A stretch of 64,000 nt of DNA from Eudorina sp. 2006-703-Eu-15 (taxonomy: Eukaryota > Chlorophyta > Chlorophyceae > Chlamydomonadales > Volvocaceae). Position 1 is the stretch's first letter. Each line of letters opens with the position of its first letter. Shown one piece after another: positions 33,208 to 46,600 of this stretch. The position numbers and the translations under genes were made by a program. The notes beneath the pieces were generated by a model that saw nothing but the letters and a program-made list of their open reading frames with translations, searched no databases and was not told the origin of the DNA. Location of the stretch: assembly GCA_003117195.1 (NCBI GenBank), contig BDSI01000038.1:558001-622000 (forward strand), in the 5' to 3' direction.

Positions 33208-36200
33208 TCGCTATACCCGACGGCGCTTCTGATGGACGCCTGTGGGGTCCCCGCGGGGTGGGGCGGGAAGGGTGAGTGACCGTCGATTGGTCCAACACTC
33301 TTGGGCGCTGTTGGGGCACATTGGGGGACTGGTGGGCCGATGGCGCCACGGCTTTGTGCTCCCGCGGTGAGGGGGAGGGAGGGAGGGAAAGGAGGAAGTG
33401 CATGGCTGCTTGCGATATCTGCATGTAAACGCCCTGTTGGGGGTGGGTGGGTGGTGGTGCCGCTGCTGCTGCTGCCGCTGCTGCTGCTGGTGGCGGTGGT
33501 GGTGATGTATTAGGGAGGGTAGGGAGGGCGCGGCGCTTGGGGAAGAGGCCGTGCGTACGGCGGCCGGGGGAGACTTTGCTCGCATCGGAAGGTGCCGAGA
33601 CGACGCGTGTACGTGTGTGCGTGTGAAAGATAACTGAGCCGCGTATGTGTGTGTGTGCGCGTATGTGCTTGTTGCATGCCGGTTCAGGGCGCTGGTTTTG
33701 GAGCGGTGGGAATACTCGATAGGTGCACACGGAGTGGTACTGTACGTGCGGTCTGGTTGGTGGTGCGGAGGATTACAAATAACGGTGGTGGCGATGCGGC
33801 TGGTATTGATGGGGTATCAGTGTTAGTTGTTTGGTTGGTTGGTTGGTTGGTTGGTCGGTTGCGGCGCGGCGCGGCGGTGCGGGTTTGTGTTGGCCCATGG
33901 GCCACTTCGCAGGGCCAGGGATACAGCAGCGTATGCGTGGGGGTCCTCGGCCCGGGGAGCCGAGGGCGTTACATCCCTTGGGCCCCCCCCCCGCGGCTGA
34001 GCCTTTCTATGGTGGCCTTTCGAGGGGAAATACTTCAGGTGCGGGGCGGCATGGCGGAAGGACGTCGGGGCCGCGGGGAGGCGGGCGGCGGCGTGGCGGG
34101 ACGGGGAGGGTGAGGGGAGGAGTCGCGGGGCGGAGGGGAGGTGTGGCGGGTGCGCCCCGGCCCGCGTCCGCCAGGACCGCACTGCCGGGGCGCTGCATGT
34201 CGGAATACCATCGACTCGGGCGGAGGCCGCCGGAAGGCGCGCAACAGACGGGTGCCCTCAATGCTGTCGTGCACTGCGGACCCGTCCACACCGGCATCAT
34301 ATGTTGCCAACCCGTCCACACCGGCTTGTTTCAGCGTCGTTACGAGAGGAGAGCCGGTGTGCTCCACAGAGCACTGGGGACCCGAACACAGTCATCGGCT
34401 GTGAATTGACTCTGTCTGGGCTACCGTACATTGCAATGGCATGGGACTGTACTACTGACATATCGGTGGGGTGCGTAGCAATCTATCGGAATGCGCAAAT
34501 CTTCGGGGCACACGCGCACAGGCGCGGGTGCTTTTTGCACGGGTGTGTTTAGATACGAGACCCGCCGTGTGTGTATGTTATGTGTGTATGCGTGTGTGTT
34601 TCGCGAAGAAACCCGAGAGTGTGTGCGTATTAGAAAACTGAGCGCGTATGTGTGTGCGTGTGTGTCTTGCGCGCGCGCGCGCGCGGGTCCCTGGCGGGAG
34701 GGTGGAGAGGGTGGTGTGCGCCCTCTGGAGCTAGGCGGTTGCGCGCGGCGGGGAGAGTTTCGAAGGATGGCCTGGAAAAGAAAGAGGATGCGAGGTCGCG
34801 AGCGCGTCGAGACGTCGCGGCATCGTGGCTTGGCGCGTCAGTTGGAGCGCCGAGTGCCGTGCCGATGGGGGGCGCGCGTTGCGTGTGATGAAGCACGGCA
34901 AGGAATGCAGTCGACCAGGTCGGGTCGGAGGTGGGGGGGCAGACAGCCGGCGCGCACACACATATACACACACAGGAGGGTTGCAATTCTGAACACACAC
35001 GGGCGGAGCCGCTACGCTTGCCCGGTTGTTGTGTCGGAGGTGCATTCCACGAGACGCCTCTCGCGGAGCAGACCCTGGGACACTGGGCTTCCCTGGAGTT
35101 CCGATAAGGCCACCCATCCCGGGGCCGCACTGGTCGAGCTGCAAAAGTGCGGCAGCCGTGCCGGCCCCGGCAGCCCCCGCCCCGTGAGGAGCCCCCGCGA
35201 CGTCGGGCGTTTGTTTGTGTTGTGGCCGCAGCTCCAAGGGAGCGCATCCGAGCGGCGGCGGAAGGAGGGTTGAGAGCTCGAGACAAAGAGAGGAGGCAGC
35301 TGGCGACGGCGCCAAGCGCAAGGGGAACAGCAGCGGCTGCCGGCGAGGCCGGAGGATTGCACGAGGAGTTGAAAATTTCGAGTGGTGGCGCGGAGGGACC
35401 TCCAGGGTTTATCAATAATGCAGGGAAAATGATGATGAGCGTCATCCCCCACAGCATCCCGAGGTCCCATCGGGCAAAATTAAAGTGCAATCATGCCATC
35501 GCATTGACGTGTTCTCGTAGTGCTTTGTGCTCTTTCGTGTGAAGAAGCCTTTCATGCAGTGCGATGCGGTGCGTGAGTGCGTGCGTGCGTGCGTGCGTGC
35601 CACACACCGGCAGTGAGGTCAGGCAGTGAGGCCGATGAGAGCAGGACAGGCCGGGACGGGTGGCGCGGAGGGTGCGGCAGCCGTGTGTGGCTGAGGGCCG
35701 TCCATTGGGGCGCGAAGCGTGCGACATACCGCACACTGTGTGGTGTGGGAGGTTTGCCTGGCCAGAGAAAGTGGGTGAGAAATGCTGCGACGCTGTAAAC
35801 CACCACCATCGCCATCGCCAACCAGCTCCTGGAAAGTCAGCCTGTCAGCGCCAACAGCCGTGGGAGCGCGCGCGGGTGGGACTGAGGGAAGCAGCCACCC
35901 AAAACGCCGCTGCTCCCCAAGTCCCCATGCGGCGGCACAGGGGGGGCACCATCCCCGATCCAGGGTAGCTTGAGCTCGCGCTGTGCTGGAAGGCTTAAGA
36001 GGGCTCGCGGACCGGGGAACACGGAGGCACAACGGGATGGGGTGGGACCGAACCACCGTCTTCTCGCGGTGGTTTGGGGGACGTCTACAGCGTGCGCAGC
36101 CCGCAGTGTTAAGTGGTGACGGTGACGGAGTCAGTGGCAGGGAGGAATCGAGGAGGCCCCCGTGGCTGACATGGTCCGGTGAAGAGCGGCGGGGGACAGT

Positions 36201-36804
36201 ACCGCGGAGGCCGCGAATGGGACTGGCTGTTGGGACTACTGGCTGAGCCTTGGCTTATAAGGTGTGGAGGGGAGTTTCGGCCGTAACGGGGATGTGGAAA
36301 CTTTCAGCCTGGTAGGCGATGGCCGCCACGGGTCAGGGTAATGCTTGCGGTGTCGTAGCTGGCCGGTGCTGTTTGGCTACCAGAGCCCGGACAGTTAGCC
36401 CTGACCCTCGGGAGCCCGGCCCCTCGGCGGCCTGCCGCGTCTGTGCCATGGCAGATGGCTGCTCAACCGACAAACCATGTGCCAACCCGGACTGGGCAGC
36501 ATCCCCGGGGGTTTGCCCGCCCGAGCGCTGCTTCCTTGACAGCCACCAAGGGCCGGCCCTGAGCCAAGGGCCTCCAGCGGGGTACCCGGCTGACGGAAAG
36601 GACTATTTCCGAGCTAGGTGCTTGACGCCCTGACAAGAGCCGGGCTACAGGCTCGGGCGTCCTCCAGTTTTGTGCCCGGCAGGACCGGCACTGCAAGAGA
36701 ATGAGGGAGGGTAGCCACCCGAGGTCCACGATGCTTCAGGGCTGCAGGGGGCCCAGCCTGATGGTATTGCTGAGGCCCGTTTTTCCGTTCAACCACCGCC
36801 GTAC

Positions 36805-36985
36805 TCCTCAGCGCGCGCGAGCTCTCGAGGTCGAGCAAGGGGGATTTGAACGCGGCCCCTGACGCCCCTCTCCTTGCCCCGCAAAGGGAGGGAAACGCTT
36901 CGGCGGTCTTTCCGTGACGGGCCCTAACTTAGGGCTGGGTCAGCAGCCCTTGGCCAGGGTCAGGCCCGGTCAGATAGGTAAAACA
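36805..36985 (-). repeat. dispersed repeat, inverted copy (family of 27403-27600)
   Basis: Read on the minus strand it gives the same blocks in the same order as 27403-27600. It includes the sequence GTTCAAATCC next to CTTGCTCGACCTCGAG, matching a polymerase III B-box pattern (GWTCRANNC). No recognisable tRNA cloverleaf was found. Confidence 0.65.
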
Positions 36986-37782
36986 TACACCATATCTTCT
37001 CGCGGCTGCTCATTCTATTATACAACCTTGCGAAACCCAGGGGTGCCCTGCCCGCACGTGACGCCGTAACAACGGTGGCTCCGTCTGCTGCTGCCCTGCA
37101 GCTACCCTCGGTTCACCCCGCAGCACCTCCCCGCCGCAGCTGTCCGATACGGCGGCGGGAAACACGGGTTGACTGCTTCCACCATCTGGCCAACCCCAAA
37201 GACACACACCCAACTATGCGGCCAACCAATGGTCACGATCACGCGAATGTACAAACGCCGTGCGATGCGACGCTTTCAAACCTTCCCGACCAAACCTCCC
37301 AGCCATCCGGTTGCCTGACACCAGCCCGTTTCCGGGCCCATAGGGCCGCATCACATGGCCCCAGCACAGCGCACCGAGAGCCCTGCTTTCCACGGAATCC
37401 ATCGCAGGGTCTTCCCTACCCCCCCACACCCCTCGAGGCGAATCCCATCCCACAATGGGTAGAAACCGTTACCGAGGCACCGACAACAATTCGGTGCAGA
37501 GCCGCAACAGCAGCTCTGCCATTATTACCAGACCTCCTTCGGGGCATCCCAGCACGCTCCAGGAAGCCCCGCCAGATCACGACCGCTGAAACACGAGCCA
37601 GCGCGAAAGCGTGGGGTGCGTCACTTATGGGCCTCAGCGAAGCCCACACCCTAGGTTCCTTCGACAACCCCATCACCTTCCCACGATACCAAAGACTGCA
37701 GAGCCCCGGGCGCAGCAAACCCTGGGATCATCCCAGCACGCGGCAGGTAAGCACGCAGCGTGCCGCAATTTGCTCCGGAACG

Positions 37783-37787
37783 TTACA
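37783..37787 (-). terminator. TGTAA polyadenylation signal of GAR1
   Basis: TTACA on the plus strand reads TGTAA on the GAR1 strand, 57 nt after its stop codon. TGTAA is the usual volvocalean polyadenylation signal. Confidence 0.65.
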
Positions 37788-37843
37788 ACACAGTCGGGCC
37801 GCTTGATTACCGGCTTAGGAAGAAGCCAAGTACCATGGCTGCA

Positions 37844-39153
37844 TCAACCCCTGCCCCGGCCGCGGCCTCCGAAGCCGCCGCGGCCGCCGCCCCGGCCGCC
37901 GAACCCGCCGCGGCCGCCGAAGCCGCCCCGGCCGCCGTCTCGACCGCCCCGGCCGCCGAAGCCGCCGCGGCCACCGCCACGGCCAAAGTCGCGGCCGCCA
38001 CCACGGCCGCCGAACCCGCCGCGGCCCCCTGTGGGCGTCACACAGGATTGGATACAGAAGCACGGGGAAGGATGTCACGGAAGGTCCAATCATTATGACA
38101 CCTCTCGAGAAGCGCTTCGATCCAGCCTGGGTTGACAAATTAAAGTGACAGGTTGTGGCGCATGAGCGCAACCCGCACCCAACCTGCAACTGGCGCTTCA
38201 CAGCACTTGGTACACATCGTACGTGAGCACTACCACACCGCGACACCGTCCAACGCCCCTCACCGCCGCGACCGCCACCAGGAGACGGAGCGCCTTTGGG
38301 TTTGGGCAGGAAGCGCTCCAGGGGAAGCAGCTTCATCGGGTCGATGTAGAACTTATCGCCTGCTTTGTAGGACGTGGCAATAACGCCTTCCGACATCTTG
38401 ATGGTGAAGAACTACGGCGAGTGAGCGCAGCCCCAAACCCCGAGGACCCGCACCATGGGAAGAGGCCCAGCTTAAGTCAGTACGATTGGAACAGGTACGC
38501 ATAGCAGCGTGCTGTTGGCCACTTTCGTGCCATCTTTGGCGGACAGATCTCTGCTTGCTCGAAACGCGTCGAGTAAGTTGCCCCACAAAAGCACCAAGCT
38601 CGTCTCAATCAGGGTATGCCACTCGTCATGGAAGCCCGCAATTATGTAGAGCATTGGTCAGAGAGCTCTGTAGGCTTCACACGATATGCCACGCCCCCGC
38701 GCCCGCGTGGCGCTTCGGTCGAGCCTCGACGGCGGGGGGGCGGGGTTAGGGGTAGGACACGGTGTTTACCATGGCGCAGACGCCTACTTACCACGTTATT
38801 AATGGGACCAAGAATTTCCTCAACCTTTCCAATTTGGGTCTTGTTTTCCAAGAAAATGGGCGCATTGAAGTAAGGAATCTGCGAAACAAACGGTAACATG
38901 AGTCCGCGTTCGCTTGTCTACATTCAACGATGGCATAAATTACCTTCTCATTCGTTAACTTGACAACGGCTTCGCCCTCGCATGCATGCGCAAAAGCGCC
39001 CGCCTCCACGACAGACTCTGGCGGCCCTTGGTCAGCCCAGCCTCCACCCCTTCCGCCACCGCGTCCTCCAAAGCCGCGGCCTCCCCCACCACGACCACCT
39101 CCACCGCGGCCACCGAAATCACGGCCGCGGCCGCCTCGCAGGGGCGGCCTCAT
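37844..39153 (-). CDS. GAR1: GAR1, H/ACA snoRNP core protein
   Basis: GAR1 is a core subunit of box H/ACA ribonucleoproteins, which guide pseudouridylation of rRNA and snRNA in the nucleolus. Four exons: 38944-39153, 38792-38878, 38264-38411 and 37844-38028 (TGA), 209 residues in total, the usual size. Residues 1-39 are a Gly-Arg-rich (GAR) domain. The conserved core starts [20 protein letters not shown], followed by [34 protein letters not shown] and [20 protein letters not shown]. The C-terminal 60 residues are a second [10 protein letters not shown] domain. These RGG tracts are normally methylated and bind RNA. The start is the first ATG before the GAR domain. The mirror-image Pro/Ala-rich plus-strand frames over the GAR exons are shadows. 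Confidence 0.96.
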
Positions 39154-40948
39154 TTCAGTTGTGTTCCGGTTTACTGCGCCAAAGCTACTTGATGTTTCCT
39201 GACAGTCTACGATATAAAGTCGTCGATTGGCAGGTGTTAAGTAATATTTCTTGTTACTGACTTGTAACTTCTGTGTGACCGCAGTCCAGTCTATGGCGGC
39301 TGTGAGAAGAACCAGCCAGCAGACTCCTAAACGAGCTGCCAAAATAATAACGATACCTCCTACGATGCAGTTTGCAACCATTCATGTTTGGCTTGCGGCA
39401 GTTTTTGCCGACAGTTGTACGGCTGCGGACGTTAATCTGTTGGACCCAAAATCGCAAAGGATTTAACTGACCAGCACGGGAATTGTAACACAGCGTAGCC
39501 AAGATAGCTGCTGGCATTTGGCCCGCTCTGCAATTGTAACACAGCGGAGCCAAGACAGCTGCGCTCCTTGGGCACAGAGCAGAGGTTAAGGCTTGCCGCA
39601 AGAGGGCGTCCATTTCCGGCCGTGTCCGAAACCTCTGGCCCCGATGTGCAGCCGCTGCGATGCAAGCGGTCAGCAGGTAATCATACCAAGATGTGAGATG
39701 CAGCCAATGGTTCAGTTCGTTGTCGCAACCGTGCGAAGCGTCAGCAGCAGCCGAACAGCACAAACACCACCAACGCCACGCCTGCAGCATGCCCACGGAC
39801 CCGTTGCCTCCATGTTTATCGCACCCTAACCTAGCCCCCTCCCCTTTCATGTCAAATCCGATATGCGGTGCATTCATCATGCACCTCGCATCATGCCCCT
39901 GACTAAAACGCATCATGTCGCGTCGACACTTGGCCATCGCTCTCCGCCACACCACCGGGGACCTCGTCCGTCCGCTCAAGCTCCACAAGCCTGTCACCCC
40001 GTGACTGCAGCTTCTCGCGCCGCGGTTAAGTCCCTTATTGGTACACGCATGGTGACCTAAGCTCCATGCGGGAAAGGCAGCAAGGCCAGAACACACCCGC
40101 ACTGCAAGACTGCGCACCAAACGCTCATGGATTCTCCTGCGGCAACGGGATCCATCACTCTACTTTGGACCTAATTTCACAGTCTGGCCAAAGGTCGCGC
40201 TTGGCCCGGCCGCGTTCGGCCTCCCGCCGCACTGCACCATTCATTTAGTCTTCCCCACCACCCACACCCCAACGAGCCCCAACAGTCCTCACAAGACGCA
40301 AGCCAGCGTGGTCAAGACCGCTCGCACGCGCCTCTCAAGCGTCCCCAAAATGCGAATTGCGCACCATCGGGTGATCGCGCGCTGCTCGCAGGCATGCTGG
40401 ACAGCTGCCGCTGCTGCGGGCACACGAGGGCCGCGGCACACCGCGCCGCATGGTGCACCGCCGCATGATGCCGCCGCCTCCCAGGCATAACGCACTGCAA
40501 GCTGGCCGTGGACAAGCTCAAACCCTGAGCAGCGCCGAGAGCGGCTTGACCTCCGGAAGCGGCCTGCATGGCAACGTCGGGCCAGGACAACCCAATTAGC
40601 TTCCGACAAAACCCACCCAGAGCTATGTTACGGCCCATCTTGTAACGGCATTCGTGCCAACCTTCGCAGACACACAATGCCTTTTACCCGTCTCTGCGTG
40701 TGGACGGCCCCAACCGCGTCAAACAAAACGCATCCACCGAACCATGGCTTTACGCCATTAGTGTGGCCTCCTGACCATTGTACGCGTAATATCTGACGCG
40801 GTGGCCCTTGTCGAGTACCCCCCCCATCAAAATTCGGGTCCCCACATTTCGCAATTCGCCGCAAGGAAGTTTACCCAGACCTTTCTCAAAATCCTCATCA
40901 CCCCCTTGGGAGCAATTATGCCCACTCCATGCTACAGCCACAAATTCC
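39154..40948. other. upstream region of GAR1, no supportable gene
   Basis: It contains the GAR1 promoter side and the 3' UTR of the PP2A subunit gene. A two-copy tandem repeat lies at about 39479-39563 (unit beginning AATTGTAACACAGCG, period about 51). Longer minus-strand frames here show no recognised domain and no splice support. Confidence 0.5.
39479..39563. repeat. imperfect two-copy tandem repeat
   Basis: The segment ATTGTAACACAGCG(T/G)AGCC followed by AAGA(T/C)AGCTGC occurs twice, 51 nt apart, upstream of GAR1. Confidence 0.8.
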
Positions 40949-43017
40949 TCACCGCCCGTTGCTCTTCTGCAAAGCCAGTTTTTGTAGGTATTCCCATTTC
41001 CTGTCCCGCGTCTCCATTGCCTGCCGCTCTGACGCCTGCTCCTCCTCGTACTTGCGCTTGCACTCCTCGTACAGCTGTTCGTCCAGCTCCTGGAACATCT
41101 TGCGCACATTGCACGTGAGGCCGTGCACGGCGGGGTTCCAGTGGCTGTTCGTGTTCTCCTCCAGCGCCGGGAATAGGATCGGCAACAGCTGATGCCGGTG
41201 CTGCGCCACCAGGTTAACGATGTACTCATTGTTCCATAGGAACAGCGAGCGCTCCGCAACCTGCCGCGGTGCATTGTTACAGATCCCGTCCCGTCAAACA
41301 CCCACACGTAATACTGAACGCAGTGAAAACAAGCTTCCCGATGGTTTGTTGCTCCCTTCCCGACAGATCTTGCCCCCCACGCAGTTTTACTGATGCGAAC
41401 CACTCTGGGGAACGCGGCGCTCACGTTTCCTACTGTCGTGCGACTATGCCCCATGGCATAAACCCCACCCACTGACTTGCGCTACGCCGCTTTCGTTGTT
41501 GTCCCTTCAGCTTAAGACCCCATGCGCCAGCAACCCGCAAACCCCGCAGGCATCGAGGGACGCGCGGGTACCCCGCACCTGAAAGTGCTGGCTGTTCAGG
41601 CACTTCGCTAGCTGTTTGAAGAGCGGGATCATGACCTTTTGGAACTCAGCCGCCTGCGTGAGCTCCAGGATCTCCTCCAGCTCCCCGAGGAAGAGCACCT
41701 CCTTTTGGCTGTTTGTCACAGGCCAGTACTTCAAGAGAGCTGTCAATACCGGCTCAGCTAGCTTCGAGTCCTTTTCGACGAACTGCGAGCACGAGAAACG
41801 GGGTGACCGACACTTCCATCCCATGCCGCCCTTCTGGCCCGAACCCATGAGACATACCTGCGTTACGCAATACGCCAGCTGCTGGTGGTACATGGCCACG
41901 CACTTTGGCTTGTGCAGCGGCATGAGCGCCCGTTGCAGGAAGAGCTGCGCGCACGGCGACCAAGGCACCGTTTTTAGGGCAAGCGCACTCCACAACAGCT
42001 GAGGTGTAGCGTTTCTGCTCCCAAACAGATCAATATTGCCCAAACATCATACCTTGTGCTCCTCCTTAAGCGGCAGCGCGAAGCCGTTGATAATGCTGCC
42101 CAAGATTTCGAGCAACTCGGCGACGCCGTTGTGCCGCTCCGTCTCAAAAATAAAGCGGTAGAAGACATTGTTGATGGCCTTGCGAATGAAAGGCCGGTGC
42201 ACCATGAACTTGCCATATATGCGGTGCAGGATCGTTTTGAGGTAGTCGCGTTCCCGGGGGTCCTCCGAGTCGAAGAGCTCCAGCAGCTTCAGCACAAACT
42301 GCTGGTCAATGTACTTTTTCGCTATCTTCGCGTCCGTGTCGTTCGAAACAACGTAGCGGAGGAGAAACTCGTACACGATCTGGGCAGGGTGAGTGCGCCA
42401 TGGGCGGGACAACATTGAGCTCACTGGGGTTGCCGCTTGGCCATCCCCCGGCCCGCTCGCGCCCCGAGAAGTCCCAGACACACCTGCAGGTGCGGCCACG
42501 CCGGATCCAGGCTGGGTTCCTCCTCCTCCGCGTCATAGTTGCCCTCCGCGTCGCCATGGCTCCGCACGGGAGGCAGCGTCCTGAAGAGGTTGTTGCTGAG
42601 CATATAGATAATATCCTCCGAGACTCCTTCCGTAAACTTCCCTTGCCCAGAGTTGGCATAGTCCACCAGCTCTAATAGCGTTTGCCGCTTGATTTCCTTC
42701 TCGCGGACGTGCTTGGTTGGGTCCGCAAAGTCGAACCCGAAGCTGCACAAGTGCAGCTTCTGCACAAAAAGAAACTGCTTCTCCGCTGGCGAGACATCCC
42801 GAAAGCTGGGCAGGGGTTCCGCATAGTACTGCTGGAGCGACTGCTCGTTGATGACCGGGAGCGGCGGCTTCTCCCGGGTGGCTGACACTGGCCGAGGCGC
42901 CGGTGCCTTGCTAGTAGCGGGGGCACCCGCCTTGGCGCTGGTCGAGGGCTGCGAGTCGTCCTTGTTCTTGTTGGTGTCCTTCTTTCCACCGAACTTCTGC
43001 TTCATGCTCTTCAACAT
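40949..43017 (-). CDS. PP2A regulatory subunit B56 (B')
   Basis: A HEAT-repeat regulatory subunit that directs protein phosphatase 2A to its substrates. Five phase-0 exons: 42484-43017, 42053-42379, 41858-41944, 41579-41782 and 40949-41260 (TGA), 487 residues, normal for the family. The N-terminal ~60 residues are basic and low complexity ([20 protein letters not shown]). The conserved B56 core follows: [34 protein letters not shown], then [60 protein letters not shown] and [20 protein letters not shown]. The C-terminus is charged and coiled-coil like ([20 protein letters not shown]). The start is the ATG of exon 1 in a good context, 601 bp from the divergent PRP18 start. Identification rests on near-complete conservation of the core. 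Confidence 0.97.
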
Positions 43018-43618
43018 CGTTGCTGAGCTCGCTCACTGCTAGTACGCCTGCCTAGCCTCTGCACCCCGCCGCCCCTAAACACCCGGAGGCCGCAGCATGC
43101 GAAGCCGCGCGTGCTACCTAAGTGGGTGGGGTGGCCATTTTGGCCGAGGACAGACCCGCTCTCAATGCTATGGCCAGCGTGGAATCCCTAGGGCTTATGG
43201 ACAGCGTTAGAGCAAAAACTGCATGATACAAAGACATCGAAACAGGATTGGCAATTCCACACGAGTGCCTGACCCCAGTGGCTCCAGGGAAGTTGCCCGA
43301 CGGGTTTGCAGCACTCCTGCAAGCATGTTCTTGAAGTACCAGTCTCATGTAAAGATGCAATCTAATAACTCTTGCGTTGCCTCACAAAGAGAACGTTCCT
43401 TTGTCTCGGTTCCCCCACAGATTACGCTGGTGTTTTTGTTGGACCGTTAAAATCCATGCATACACAATCACCCTGTCAATTTATTACTTTAAGCCATGTG
43501 TAACTGCTTTGCTCCGGATAGGTAACCCGCAAACAACACGAACTCGACGAGCAGCTGGCCTGCCAGGCTTGTATTTACTTTAACATCTGGGGGTTGGGGA
43601 ACTAGCTAAGGAGGCAAT
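43018..43618. promoter_or_regulatory. divergent promoter region of PP2A B56 and PRP18
   Basis: The 601 bp between the two start codons must hold both promoters and 5' UTRs. No TATA box of clear quality and no shared motif was recognised. Confidence 0.5.
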
Positions 43619-46600
43619 ATGGACGCCCTGAAGGCGCTCGCTTCAAAACTAAAAAGAGAGGCGCAGGACGTGGCTGGGGCCAGCAAATACGTCAAGCGGA
43701 CACAGCTGGAAGAGGCACGGTTACAGAAGATTCGCGAGGAGGAGGCGAAGGAACGAGAAGAAAAGGTACGGTCCTTGTGGCCCGTGGGACCGGGGTCTGC
43801 GGCAGTCGCTTGCAACGCATCCCGTACGCGAATGAGCGGCAATATAATCACGTGTTCCTGGAGCATGTTGTCCCTCGTATCAACTAGCCATGTGGGCGGC
43901 TGAAAATGCCAAGCGGAGGTGCGGGCACCCGACGGAACTGGATCGGTTCTATTGCTCACCTGCCGAGGATGGGTACGGCCTGCGTTTTGCACAGCGCGGC
44001 GTCGGCGTGCTTTCTGTGGCTGACATGAGAGGCCGATCTAGCGTCTTCCTGGCAGTTTGCTTGGGCGTTCGACTGGCTCGATCATGGCTGGCCGCCATCA
44101 CACGACGTTCCCCGCGCGCAGGAACGAAAGCGCAAGCTCCAGCTCACGGAGGAGAACTCGCAGAGCGCGAAAGCCCCCAAGCACGACGATGCGCCGGTGG
44201 GTCAAGGGGGGAAGGGCCGTTCGTCTAGGTCCCTTGAAGTCCGGAGAATCCCGCATGCGGCTGCAGGCCGTCAAAGTACGTGCCAAGCGTGAAAACATGT
44301 GAGCGCATGGCCGTGGGCCCCCCCCCCCCGCCGCGTCTGACGGGATTGTTGCTGAGTTCCCGCTGGTTCAGATTGTTTGCTTATACAATGACCACCCACA
44401 CCCCGACTACCCTAAAACGGCGGGCGCGTTCGCCACACGCTGCATAGGCCGTAACATAGCGTAACACGCTGTTCATGGACCGCATCGGCTGTGTATCGGC
44501 TGCTTAGCTGTGTCTACACCTGTAAATGCATTTTGGGCATGCGGCTTTTGACGCTGTGCTTACCCTGGAACGCAAACGCCTTGCCGCTGCGACCGCCAGC
44601 CGGAGAGCCCGACGGTGCTCACGCGCGAGGAGGTCATTCGTCGGCTGCGGGCGCTTGGGGAGCCAGCCACCCTGTTCGCAGAGGTGAGCCCACCGGCCCG
44701 TGACCGGCCCGACCAGGGCCCATGAAGGCGTAAGGGAAGGGATACACGGGCAGGGGCGTCGAGGCGTGACGACGGCCGCTGGCCGCTCGCCCAGGTTGGG
44801 TTGGCGGGCTATGATAGCAGGGCAGTGTAACAGCACCACGGGTCAAGCATGCTGCTGATCATGCGAGATGTGTTGACATTGACGCACAGCGTGGACAGAC
44901 CCCTGATCCTGGACGAGGACGCGGGCGTGAGAGGACTGTCTGCTGGCCTCGCCGGGGGTCGTGGGGTCGTCGCGGTGGGTGGGGCAATGGGGCTTTCTTC
45001 CCTTCGCGGATAACCGAGGCCTGGAGCACAGTGGGCCGGGGACTGGACCCGCCAGCAGGGTCGAGGCGGAGTGGGTGGGAGCCCGAAGGTTATTTATGAT
45101 GTTGCAGTGGACTCTGCAGGTCATCGGTGACAGCCGCAGCCTCCTCATCACATGCTGCAGAAACGAGACCGCGCCACCGCGGCGCACCGGACAGGCTCCA
45201 CAAGCGCACCGAAGCACACCCCGCACCCACGCTACCAGGGAACCACTCGGTTCCTGGGGTCCCGCCATAGCCACCGCTCAGGGGGAGTTAGCCACCGGGG
45301 CGCCCCTATTAGCGAACCTTCACCACGGCCAAGTGTGTTAGGGGATTGGTCTCGGGTGGTGTGATTGGATCTCTGTTGCCGTGGCCGAGCGACCTTACAA
45401 CCGGTCACGCTCTGTTGCGCGGCCAGCAGCACACCGGGTCGGGGGGGGGGGGTAAGGGGGCCGGCGATGGTGTCGAGCAAAGAAGACCCGCCCGGCAGCG
45501 AGTCTGGTTAGCGAAGAACCCGTCCGACCCAAACCCGGGGGTGTAAGGTTGCCTACGCCGCGTATGCAGGTGGAGCGACCCGCATTGCAAGCTGCTGCGC
45601 CGGCCGCGCGCGCGCCGTCGCGAGCAGCCTGGCGCCATAGGTCCATACGGTTTGCAACTCGTAACGACCACCTCCCCCCGCCGCCCTTCCGCTGTTATTC
45701 CCAGTCGGATTTCGACCGGCTAAAGCGCCTTCGCAAGGCCGAGGCGGAGATGGCTGTGAACATGGAGGACGACACGGCGGGAGTGGCCGGGAAGGGCAAT
45801 GCGCTGATTGAGCTGCAGCGGCAGGCGCAGGAGAAGGCGCGGCTGCGGGCACTGGGGGGCTCCAAGGCGGCCGACGGCGCGGGGGGCTCCAAGGCCGGCT
45901 CGGCGCCCGCGAATGGCAAAGGCGCCGCTTCGGTCCCTGAGAAAGGGGACGGAGAGCAGGTGCGTATGGGCGTGTAGGTTCCAGAGGGCTTCGTCAAGGG
46001 GTGGGTGAGAGAGGAGGGCGGTTTGCTTCCCCTGCTATCAGATGGCCGTTTCAGGGCCTGTAACGGAGCCGAGGTAAGGCCGAGCTGCGAGGGGGCGCCA
46101 GCCGACGGCTGCAAGTGGTACCGCTGCTATGTACACGGTACAGCGGGGGCCGGGGGATAGTTGGCTGGTTTGTTCGCGCGGGACGGGGGGGGGAGGCTGA
46201 CGGCCCGGCGCCAGTCGCTGTGCGAACGCAGAGCCAGGACCCACGGGCTTTGGAGGCATATGCGTCTGTGGTTTCATCCGCACGATAACATCGTGTGAAT
46301 GCTGGCGGCTTTCAGGGCCTCAGCGGGCCTCTCGCAGGGGGCCCCCTGTGGCCGCGGGGCCCTGTCGGTATCTGCTGTCATGGTATCAGGGCATAGCACT
46401 CCCGCACCGCCGTCGACCCTTTCGCCCCCATCGCCTTTTCCCTGATCAATTGTTTTCAGGCGGCGGATGCGCCGTCATGCGCTCCCGCATATGCCTCCGC
46501 GGCGCCGCCCACAATTCCACTTCTCGCCCCCCGGGGCCCCTGCGCCATTCCTTCACTGACCTCCTCAGCGAACTGTCCTTCTCAGCGGAAAACCACATTT

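Larger units (their letters stand above)
32207..37843. other. gene-poor, repeat-rich interval after MLO
   Basis: I find no gene that can be supported in 5.6 kb. The first part (32.2-34.7 kb) is purine- and TG-rich on the plus strand and may include a long MLO 3' UTR; a TGTAA lies at 32976-32980. It contains TG-linked repeats, a GGTT tract at about 33830-33862 and a CTG/CTGCTG tract near 33460. The 36.0-37.0 kb part ends with an inverted copy of the 27403-27600 repeat and looks like decayed mobile DNA. A Cys-rich plus-strand frame at 36319-36633 is probably part of that. Confidence 0.5.

Noticed and set aside
35012..35490. Minus-strand frame starting MHFNFARWDLGMLWGM
   Set aside because: The first part is hydrophobic and tempting, but it runs quickly into low-complexity sequence with no family match or splice support.
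36319..36633. Cys-rich 104-residue plus-strand frame
   Set aside because: It sits in decayed repeat DNA next to an inverted dispersed repeat and has no recognised zinc-binding spacing.
36805..36870. Possible tRNA gene suggested by GTTCAAATCC
   Set aside because: No cloverleaf, anticodon arm or paired acceptor stem could be assembled; it is better explained as a repeat with a B-box remnant.
37807..39202. Plus-strand Ala/Pro-rich frames over GAR1
   Set aside because: They are the complement of the Gly-Arg domains and have no independent support.
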